A DNA stretch of 64,000 nucleotides, taken from NCBI GenBank assembly GCA_965212125.1, contig OZ243045.1, forward strand, positions 1,240,001 to 1,304,000, read 5' to 3'. This stretch comes from CAYRJD01 sp965212125 (GTDB lineage Bacteria; Actinomycetota; Acidimicrobiia; Acidimicrobiales; Poriferisodalaceae). Below the pieces are notes generated by a model that worked only from the letters and a program-made list of their open reading frames with translations, made no database searches and was not told where the DNA came from. The translations under genes were made by a program, and so were the position numbers. The number at the start of each line of letters is the position of its first letter. The stretch's first letter is position 1. This document shows, one piece after another, positions 53,739-60,846 of this stretch.

Positions 53739-53790
53739 CGGGTTCGGCCCGCGTAACGGGTTCAGCCCGCGTGCGGGTCAGCCTCGCGTG
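53739..53790 (-). repeat. 17-bp tandem repeat, three copies, spanning a stop codon
   Basis: cgggttcggcccgcgta (53739-53755), cgggttcagcccgcgtg (53757-53773) and cgggtcagcctcgcgtg (53774-53790). The third copy covers the stop codon of the small membrane protein gene (53778-53780, minus strand); the other two lie just downstream of it in the alaS leader. Confidence 0.85.
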
Positions 53791-54047
53791 AAAGAGGGGC
53801 CAGCCGAAGAGGAGCCAGCCGGTGTGCGGTTGCGACTTCGCTGGGTGGCGTTTTCAATGCGGGTGCGTCCGTCAGCCCAGGCATCTCGCAGGTCACGCCG
53901 AATGCCGCGCAGCGCGCTGAAAGTTGTGGCGGCGCCACGCACCGTTGAGTACTGATCTTTCAGGGAATCAAACCTGTCCTGCAGTCGCCGATAGACAATC
54001 AGCCCCGCTATGAAGCCCAACAAAAACCATCGCAGTCGCTTTAGCAC
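53778..54047 (-). CDS. Small single-pass membrane protein (conserved position upstream of alaS)
   Basis: 89 aa. MLKRLRWFLLGFIAGLIVYRRLQDR is one N-terminal membrane helix, followed by an amphipathic basic helix (FDSLKDQYSTVRGAATTFSAL) and a Ser/Arg/Thr-rich tail. Short membrane proteins of this shape often sit beside alaS in actinomycetes (compare DUF6167-type proteins); the family assignment is tentative. Starts 9 nt after aspS. Confidence 0.72.
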   Translation of the reverse strand: MLKRLRWFLLGFIAGLIVYRRLQDRFDSLKDQYSTVRGAATTFSALRGIRRDLRDAWADGRTRIENATQRSRNRTPAGSSSAGPSFTRG

Positions 54048-54056
54048 GAGGTAACT

Positions 54057-55928
54057 CTAACTTTCCTGCTCAAGTTCGGGCGCTAGGCGCAGGCCTAGCT
54101 CTTCAAGGTGGCGTGATCCCAGGGCGCTGGGTGCGCCGGTTAGCGGGTCGGCGCCCGACTGCGTTTTGGGAAATGCGATTACTTCGCGGATGCTTTCTTC
54201 GCCGCAAAGCAGAGCCGCCAGACGATCGATGCCTACTGCGAACCCGGCGTGTGGCGGTGCGCCGTATTCAAACGCCGTTAGCAGGAAACCGAAGCGTTGC
54301 TGGGCGGTTGCAGGGGCGATGCCAAGCACGTCAAAAATCTGTTGCTGTATTTCGCCGTTGGAGATTCTGACGCTGCCTGATCCCAGCTCCCAGCCGTTCA
54401 GCACCAAGTCGTATGCCTGGGAGCGCACTTCTAAAAGGTCGGCCGCCATCTCCGGCGACAGGGGCTCGCTGGCTTTGCCGGGCTCCGCGGCTTTGCGGGC
54501 CTGGCTGGCTTGGGTGACCTTGCCTAGGTCTTCTTCCACCGGCATTGTGAATGGGTGGTGCGCGGGCACGGGGGTGCCTTGCGCGGTGATTTCTTCAAAC
54601 AGCGGGAAATCCACCACCCAGACGAATCGCAGGTCGTCGCTTAGTTGTCCTGACTTTGCTAGCTCCGTTCCGAAGTGCTGGCGCAGCAGACCCAGCACGT
54701 GGCAGCACTGGCGCCAATCGTCGGCGACCAGATAGCACATGTCGCCTGGCTGAGCATTGAGCTGGGTGAGGGTGCCGCTGATTTCTTCGGCGCTCAGGAA
54801 CTTGGCGATTGGTGAACTGATCGTGAGGCCGGGCTCGCCGGCCTGCGCTGGTTCGTCGGCTGGTTCCACTCGCATCCACACCAAGCCTTTGGCGCCCCAC
54901 GACTTTGCGGTTTCGGTCAGTTGGTCAACCATGTTGCGGCTGGCGTCTGCTCCGCCGGGCACCAAAATGCCTTTCACGCACGGGGTTTTGAAAGCGTTGA
55001 ACTCGGTTTGGGCGAAGGTTTGCGTTAGGTCGGTTAGCTCTATGCCGTAGCGCAGGTCGGGTTTGTCTGTGCCGAATCGGTTCATCGACTCGTGCCAGGT
55101 GATCTCCGGCCAGTCGCTGGCGCTGTCGGCAGGGTTGGCGCTGTCGGCAGAGTTGCCAGTGGGGCTTACCACCGCGGCTGCCGCACCAACGGCGTTTGCC
55201 ACTACCGCTCTCACCGCATCCCCGTCGGCAAAACTCATCTCCAAGTCAAGCTGCGAAAACTCAAACTGACGGTCGGCGCGCAGGTCTTCATCGCGCAGGC
55301 AGCGCGCAATCTGGTAGTAGCGATCTAGGCCGCCAACCATGCAGAGCTGCTTGAAAAGCTGCGGGCTTTGCGGCAGCGCATAAAAGCTGCCCTGATGAAG
55401 TCGGCTGGGCACTGCGAAGTCACGGGCTCCTTCCGGCGTTGAAGCCATGAGCAAAGGAGTTTCAATTTCCGTGAAGCCTTGCGCGTCCATCGCCTGGCGG
55501 ATGGCTGCGTTGATGCGGGCTCTTTGGCGCAGGTTTTTCTGCATCCTTTGGCTGCGCAAATCCAAGTAGCGGTGCCTAATGCGCAAGGTCTCGTCGATGG
55601 CGGTGCCGGATTCGCTCATGAACGGCGGCGGCTTGGCGGTGGCCAGCACCTCCACCTCGGCCTCGGTTATTTCAATTTCACCGGTCGCTAGCTCTGGGTT
55701 GATTGTGCCGTCTGGACGGGCGGTTATCAGTCCGGTTATGGCCAGCACGAACTCCGAGCGCAGGTCGTGGGCGTTGTCAACCACGATTTGCACCACACCG
55801 GTGTGATCACGCAGGTCGACGAAAGCCAGATGTTCGCCGTGCTCGCGGCGGCGATCTACCCAGCCGCACACGGTGACGCGGCGATCGATGTCGCTGGCGC
55901 GCAGTGTGCCGCAGTAGTCGGTGCGCAT
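54057..55928 (-). CDS. aspS: Aspartyl-tRNA synthetase
   Basis: N-terminal OB fold (GTLRASDIDRRVTVCGWVDRRREHG), class II core with motif 2 IARCFRDED-like YYQIARCLRDEDLRADRQFEFSQ... region, the bacterial GAD insertion, and motif 3 GFAVGIDRLAALLCG. The first conserved residues follow ATG 55928 (MRTDYCGTL); the frame is open to 56021 but that would overlap hisS by 50 nt. A Ser/Ala/Asp/Pro insert (GNSADSANPADSASD) lies at about residue 253-267, and an Ala/Lys/Pro stretch near 440. Confidence 0.95.
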   Translation of the reverse strand: MRTDYCGTLRASDIDRRVTVCGWVDRRREHGEHLAFVDLRDHTGVVQIVVDNAHDLRSEFVLAITGLITARPDGTINPELATGEIEITEAEVEVLATAKPPPFMSESGTAIDETLRIRHRYLDLRSQRMQKNLRQRARINAAIRQAMDAQGFTEIETPLLMASTPEGARDFAVPSRLHQGSFYALPQSPQLFKQLCMVGGLDRYYQIARCLRDEDLRADRQFEFSQLDLEMSFADGDAVRAVVANAVGAAAAVVSPTGNSADSANPADSASDWPEITWHESMNRFGTDKPDLRYGIELTDLTQTFAQTEFNAFKTPCVKGILVPGGADASRNMVDQLTETAKSWGAKGLVWMRVEPADEPAQAGEPGLTISSPIAKFLSAEEISGTLTQLNAQPGDMCYLVADDWRQCCHVLGLLRQHFGTELAKSGQLSDDLRFVWVVDFPLFEEITAQGTPVPAHHPFTMPVEEDLGKVTQASQARKAAEPGKASEPLSPEMAADLLEVRSQAYDLVLNGWELGSGSVRISNGEIQQQIFDVLGIAPATAQQRFGFLLTAFEYGAPPHAGFAVGIDRLAALLCGEESIREVIAFPKTQSGADPLTGAPSALGSRHLEELGLRLAPELEQES

Positions 55929-55971
55929 GGTGAGCTCGGTTATTTGCGCGGCGGCGGGCGCGGTGTGGGAG

Positions 55972-57450
55972 TTATTGGCGGAGTCGGTCACGAACTGCTC
56001 GGATTGACACATGTGGCTCACTAGGCGGCAGAAGCCGGTTTTTGTATTGCATCAGAGGTCGTTTCCTAAGAATGAGACGCAAAAATTCCTCAAACCGCTC
56101 TGGAGGAACCGACACTTGAGGCTCAGAAGTATTGAACTTTTCGAACAATTCTGAAAGCCACCTGTCCTCGTGCAACCTTGATCTCCAAGCTTCACTGACT
56201 CGCTCTGAAATTGCCTTAGGAGGTAGCTCAAGCAAACGGCGAAGGGAATAAGTTCCGGTTTCTATCTCATCTGAGCCGATGATGACCGCGACATGCGCGC
56301 CGGCTCGATCGGCCGAACGAATCTGCGCCAGCATAGAACGACCGTCAAAAGATCGGTCGGCGTTGTAGTTAGCTTCGCGCAGCCATTGTGTTAGGTAGCG
56401 TGCGTTTGAGCCGTCGGTGACATCAATCACCCAAACATCTGGCACTGGCGGTGGCTTGACAAAAACTCCTTCGGCATCGCAGGCCAGCAGCAGTCTTTCA
56501 ATGCCCAATGCAAACCCGATGCCCGGCGTTGGTGGACCGCCCAGCGCTTCCACCAAACTGTCGTACCGTCCGCCTCCACAGATGGTGTCTTGTGCCGCGT
56601 CAATCGCGTCAGACTGAAACTCAAAGGTGGTGTGGGTGTAGTAGTCCAGGCCGCGCACCAGCCTTGGCTCTTTTTCGTAGGCGACATCGAGCGCATCCAA
56701 ACCAGCTTGTACGCGCTTAAAATGCCACGCTGCGGCGGGATCTAAGAACTCCTCAATTGGTGGAGCCTCGCGGGTCGCTTCAATAGTTTCTGGATACTTG
56801 GAGTCAAGCAGTCGCAAGGGGTGCGTTACGGCTTTTTTTTGGTCGGCCTTGTGCAGATGATCACGCCTCTTGCTCAGGTAAGTACGGAGTGCGTCAACAT
56901 ATCTAAAGCGCGTTTCTAGCGTTCCTAGCGAATTGACAACCAGACGCACCTGGCGGAGACCGACCTGTTTCAAGATCTCAGCCGCTAACGCTATGATCTC
57001 CACATCGGCATCTGGGTCGCCAGTGCCAAGCGTTTCGGCGCCGAACTGGTGGAACTGACGGTAGCGGCCAGCTTGTGGCGCTTCGTATCGGAAAAACGGT
57101 CCTTGATACCAAACCTTCCATGGCGTGGTGGGTCGGTGTTGGGAAAAAGCCCGAGAAACCGCCGCGGTGCCTTCGGGTCGCAGCGCCATCTGGCGGTCGC
57201 TGCGGTCGGCGAACTGATACATCTCTTTGCCGACCACGTCGGTGCCGCCGCCGACTTGGTCAAACACCGCCGCTTGCTCAAACACGGGTGTACTCAGCAA
57301 GCCGAAGCCGTAGCGCTGGGCGGTGCGCGCAAACAACTCCGTAAGAGATGTCCAGCGTGCCGAATCCGGCGGCAACAGGTCGTGTGTGCCTATTGGGGTC
57401 TTTACTTTAATTTTGTGAGAGCGCTTAACTGCTTTGGCGGAGGGAGGCAT
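55972..57450 (-). CDS. hisS: Histidyl-tRNA synthetase with an extended C-terminus
   Basis: Class II synthetase: TPIGTHDLLPPDSARW, motif 2 WYQGPFFRYEAPQAGRYRQFHQFG, His-specific RGLDYYTHTTFEF, and motif 3 GFALGIERLLLACD, then the anticodon-binding fold (VWVIDVTDGS...VAVIIGSDEIETGTYSLRRL). 492 aa, about 60-70 longer than most: after the usual end the frame continues through EDRWLSELFEKFNTSEPQ to ...IRAVRDRLRQ. This tail is more AT-rich than its neighbours and runs close to the aspS start. A basic N-terminus (KAVKRSHKIKVK) precedes the core. Confidence 0.95.
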   Translation of the reverse strand: MPPSAKAVKRSHKIKVKTPIGTHDLLPPDSARWTSLTELFARTAQRYGFGLLSTPVFEQAAVFDQVGGGTDVVGKEMYQFADRSDRQMALRPEGTAAVSRAFSQHRPTTPWKVWYQGPFFRYEAPQAGRYRQFHQFGAETLGTGDPDADVEIIALAAEILKQVGLRQVRLVVNSLGTLETRFRYVDALRTYLSKRRDHLHKADQKKAVTHPLRLLDSKYPETIEATREAPPIEEFLDPAAAWHFKRVQAGLDALDVAYEKEPRLVRGLDYYTHTTFEFQSDAIDAAQDTICGGGRYDSLVEALGGPPTPGIGFALGIERLLLACDAEGVFVKPPPVPDVWVIDVTDGSNARYLTQWLREANYNADRSFDGRSMLAQIRSADRAGAHVAVIIGSDEIETGTYSLRRLLELPPKAISERVSEAWRSRLHEDRWLSELFEKFNTSEPQVSVPPERFEEFLRLILRKRPLMQYKNRLLPPSEPHVSIRAVRDRLRQ

Positions 57451-57460
57451 ACGGCGCGCA

Positions 57461-57504
57461 CATCCTAGGAGTTCGCTGCCCGCATCTTATGAGTTCGCTG
57501 CTGC
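57461..57504 (-). repeat. 22-bp imperfect tandem duplication spanning the rel stop
   Basis: 57461-57482 and 57483-57504 match at 17 of 22 bases (shared core gagttcgctgc preceded by catc.ta). The rel stop (57487-57489) lies in one copy; the other copy repeats the last codons and a second in-register stop (TAG) just downstream. Confidence 0.8.
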
Positions 57505-59727
57505 GCTTGTGCCAGTGCTCCGATAGCAGTCAAACACTCCCGGCACGGATCGGATAGCGGCTAGCAGCTGCTCTAGCAGCGCCAGGTCGCCCATCTCTAA
57601 CTCAAAGCGCATCACCGCAACCTGGTCGTCGCCGGTGAAAGTTTCGCTGCCGACGATGCTCAGATGATGGTTGAACAGAACCTCCACCACGTCCAGCAAA
57701 AGCTTGTCGCGATCCAGGCCACGCACTTCAACTTGGGCGATGAATCCACCTGCTCCGGAGGCTTCCCAATCCACCTCAACTTGGTGAGCGGTTGAAGTAG
57801 TGGCTAGCTCAACGGCGGTGGCGCAGTCGTTGCGATGCACCGAAATACCGCGGCCGCGTGTGGCAAACCCAAGTATCTCATCGCCGTGCACGGGCTTGCA
57901 GCACTGCGCCAATCGCACCAGCGTTTCTTCGTGTCCGTCTACCTGAACGGCCGCCACCCAACGACGGCGACTTGACCCACGCTGGCGCGCGGGACGTGCC
58001 GGCAGCTGCTGTCCGGCCCCGGCTGATCCGCCGCTCAGGTGGCTGAACATGCGTTGCGCAACCGCTTCGGCGCTGAGGTCTTGCTTGCTGACCGCCTCAA
58101 ACAGCTGCTCTTGGTCGGAGCGGCCGAACTGCTCGGCGACGGCGACCATGTCTTCGGTGTCGAACAGCAGCGAAGATCGCAGACCCTCGGATCGCATGGC
58201 TTCGCTAACCGCCTCACGTCCGCTTTCAACCAGCTCTTCTTTGTCGGAGCGAGCGAAAATGCGGCGAATGCTGTCCTTGGCGCGCGACGTGGCGACGAAG
58301 TCCAGCCATTCACGCGCCGGCTGAGCGTTTTCGTCTTTAGAGGTAAACACCTCAACGGTGTCGCCGGAATCAAGCTGGCGATCAAGCGGCGCTAGTCGGC
58401 CGTTGATCTTCGCTCCGATCAGCGAGTTGCCGATGTCGGTGTGGATGAGATAGGCGAAATCAACCAGGGTGGAGCCGCTCGGCAAGGACATCACATCGCC
58501 GACCGGGGTGAATACGAAAACCTCATCTAGCCCCAGGTCGGTGGCGAGGCTGCTCATGAACTCCGCCGGGTCGTCGGTTTCGGTTTCTTTTTGCCAGTTG
58601 ACTATTCGGTCTAGCCAGGGCACGTCCACGTCGGGGCTGTCGCCCTTGGTCTTGTAGCGCCAGTGTGAAGCCAGCCCGTATTCGGCTCGCTGGTTCATTT
58701 CGTTGGTGCGAATCTGCACCTCAACCACGATGCCTTTGGGTCCGACAACGGTGGTGTGCAGCGACTGGTAGTGGTTGAACTTTGGCATGGCGACGTAGTC
58801 CTTGAACCGGCCTAGCACCGGCTTCCAGGTGCCATGGATTGAACCCAGCGCCGCGTAGCAATCTCGAATGGTCGGCACCACCAGCCGAATGCCGACCAGG
58901 TCAAAAATCTCGTCAAACGAACGACCCTTTAGCACCATCTTTTCGTAGACGCTCCAGTGGTGTTTGCGGCGGCCGGTTACGGAGGCGTTGATTTTCATAA
59001 CCGCCAGACGATTGCTGACCTCTCCTAGCACGAGGTCTACGTATGTCTGCTGCTGCGGGGTTCGCTCAACGATGAGGCGGTCGATCTCGGCATAGCGCTT
59101 GGGGTAGATCGCCGCAAAAGACAGGTCTTCTAGTTCGTTGCGTAGCTCTTGCATGCCCATTCGGTTGGCCAGCGGCGCGTAGATATCTAGGGTTTCACGC
59201 GCAATCGCTACCTGTTTTTCGGGGTCAAGCACGCCGACGGTGCGCATGTTGTGGAGGCGGTCGGCCAGCTTGATTGCCAGCACGCGGGGGTCTTTAGCGA
59301 TCGCTACCAGCATCTTGCGCAAGGTGGCGGCTTGTTGCTCTTGCTTGGAGGCGAATCGGACTCGGGCGAGCTTGGTTACGCCGTCAACTATGACGGCCAT
59401 ATCGGCGCCGAACTTTTGGGTTACATCAACCATCTCTAGCTCGGTGTCTTCAACCGCATCGTGCAACAGCGCGGCGCCGATCGAGACATCGTCTAGGCCT
59501 AGCTCGGCGACAACCGCTGCCACTGCGATGGGATGCTGAATGTACTCCTCGCCGGTTAGGCGGCGGTCGCCCTCGTGCGCGTCGCGTGCCACCTGGTATG
59601 CGCTCGTGATGAGCTTGGTACTTGCCCGGGGCCAGCGTTTGCGGTAGCTGGAAAGAACGCCAGCGATGAGAGTCGTGGACGACGCGGCTGCCCGGCGCCA
59701 CGGCAATACCCGCGATACCGCTGCCAT
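57487..59727 (-). CDS. rel: Bifunctional (p)ppGpp synthetase/hydrolase (RelA/SpoT homologue)
   Basis: 746 aa long RSH. Hydrolase HD domain with HPIAVAAVVAELG and LLHDAVEDTE (His 51, His 65, HD 89-90); synthetase domain with KGRSFDEIFDLVGIRLVV and FNHYQSLHTTVVGP; TGS domain VFVFTPVGDVMSLPSGSTLVDFAY; zinc-finger-like and C-terminal ACT domain. Both active sites look intact, as in mycobacterial Rel. Between hisS and secF; the apt gene often found between secF and rel in actinomycetes is missing here. Confidence 0.96.
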   Translation of the reverse strand: MAAVSRVLPWRRAAASSTTLIAGVLSSYRKRWPRASTKLITSAYQVARDAHEGDRRLTGEEYIQHPIAVAAVVAELGLDDVSIGAALLHDAVEDTELEMVDVTQKFGADMAVIVDGVTKLARVRFASKQEQQAATLRKMLVAIAKDPRVLAIKLADRLHNMRTVGVLDPEKQVAIARETLDIYAPLANRMGMQELRNELEDLSFAAIYPKRYAEIDRLIVERTPQQQTYVDLVLGEVSNRLAVMKINASVTGRRKHHWSVYEKMVLKGRSFDEIFDLVGIRLVVPTIRDCYAALGSIHGTWKPVLGRFKDYVAMPKFNHYQSLHTTVVGPKGIVVEVQIRTNEMNQRAEYGLASHWRYKTKGDSPDVDVPWLDRIVNWQKETETDDPAEFMSSLATDLGLDEVFVFTPVGDVMSLPSGSTLVDFAYLIHTDIGNSLIGAKINGRLAPLDRQLDSGDTVEVFTSKDENAQPAREWLDFVATSRAKDSIRRIFARSDKEELVESGREAVSEAMRSEGLRSSLLFDTEDMVAVAEQFGRSDQEQLFEAVSKQDLSAEAVAQRMFSHLSGGSAGAGQQLPARPARQRGSSRRRWVAAVQVDGHEETLVRLAQCCKPVHGDEILGFATRGRGISVHRNDCATAVELATTSTAHQVEVDWEASGAGGFIAQVEVRGLDRDKLLLDVVEVLFNHHLSIVGSETFTGDDQVAVMRFELEMGDLALLEQLLAAIRSVPGVFDCYRSTGTSAAANS

Positions 59728-59744
59728 TTGCTTTTGCCTGTCTT

Positions 59745-59776
59745 TGCTAGCGACTAACGGTGCTAGCGGCTAACGG
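59745..59776 (-). repeat. 16-bp tandem duplication spanning the secF stop
   Basis: tgctagcgactaacgg (59745-59760) and tgctagcggctaacgg (59761-59776), one mismatch. The secF stop codon (59770-59772, minus strand) is in the second copy; the first repeats it just before rel. Confidence 0.88.
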
Positions 59777-60846
59777 CGTTTGCCGCGCTTGCGTGGGCGC
59801 GGTGTGGCGGTGCGGGTGTAACGCTGCGCGGCTAGCGCCGATCTGGCGGCGGACATGGAGTCAAGGTCGCCGAGCGCTTCGGCTGCTTGTTGCGCGCTAG
59901 CCCAGACTGGTTCACGTGCTTTGAGAAAGGCGACGATCGGCATAGCGACAAACAGCGAACTGTAGGAACCAACGATAATGCCGATGAGCAGCGCTATTGC
60001 GAACTCTTGCAGCGCGCCGGCGCCGAGGAATCCCGATCCGACCACCAGCAATGCCGCGACCGGCAGAACTGAGGTGATGCTGGTGTTTATCGAGCGCATG
60101 AGCACCTGGTTTAGCGACACGTCGGCCAGCGATGAGTAGGCGACGATGCTGCGCTCCGGCAACAGTCGTTCGTTTGTTTTGACGCGGTCGAACACCACGA
60201 TGGTGTCGTAGAGCGAGTAGCCCATGATCGTCAGGAATGCGACGACGGTCGCCGGGGTTACCTCAAATCCGAACAAGGCGTATGCGCCCACGGTGAGAAC
60301 GACATCGTGCGTCACCGCTAGCAGTGCGCCGACCGACATCTTCCATTCAAAGCGCGCCCATAGATAAAGCGCGATCAACACCGCAAACACCACCAGCGCG
60401 CGGCGGGCTTTGCCAGCTACCTCGTCGCCGAATGACGGGCTGACTTGGCGCGTGCTTAGCTGTTCCGAGCTGATGCCGGCCGATGTGGCAAGCGCTTCGG
60501 TGACGCTTTCCGCGGTGACGCCTTCGTCTAGGGAGCCACGCACGCGGAAGATGTCGCCGTCGCCGGTGACCGTTATTTCTTGCACGCGGGCGTCGGGCAC
60601 GCCGGCACCTTGGGCTACGTCGGTGAGGCCGTTGACGGAAATGTCGGTGCCGTCCGGGACGCTGTCGGTGGGTAGCTCCCAGACGGAGCCGCCGGTGAAC
60701 TCAACTCCCAGGTTGAGCCCTCTGACAAGCAGAGCGCCGACGCATATGAGCACCGCTATTACCGAAACGAGCAGCACCTTGTATGAGACCGACAGAAAAC
60801 TCCAGGAGTTTTCGCCGTGGTAGATCTTGCGAATGGCTGAGATCAT
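59770..60846 (-). CDS. secF: Protein translocase subunit SecF
   Basis: 358 aa, six membrane helices. N-terminal SFLSVSYKVLLVSVIAVLICVGAL and GVEFTGGSVWEL (SecF signature GxDFxGG), a periplasmic domain, then LYLWARFEWKMSVGALLAVTHDVVLTVG, TVVAFLTIMGYSLYDTIVVFDRVKTN and SINTSITSVLPV, all conserved. Ends with a very basic tail (RTATPRPRKRGKRR). Works with SecD in proton-driven release of translocated proteins. Start overlaps secD by 4 nt. Confidence 0.97.
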   Translation of the reverse strand: MISAIRKIYHGENSWSFLSVSYKVLLVSVIAVLICVGALLVRGLNLGVEFTGGSVWELPTDSVPDGTDISVNGLTDVAQGAGVPDARVQEITVTGDGDIFRVRGSLDEGVTAESVTEALATSAGISSEQLSTRQVSPSFGDEVAGKARRALVVFAVLIALYLWARFEWKMSVGALLAVTHDVVLTVGAYALFGFEVTPATVVAFLTIMGYSLYDTIVVFDRVKTNERLLPERSIVAYSSLADVSLNQVLMRSINTSITSVLPVAALLVVGSGFLGAGALQEFAIALLIGIIVGSYSSLFVAMPIVAFLKAREPVWASAQQAAEALGDLDSMSAARSALAAQRYTRTATPRPRKRGKRR

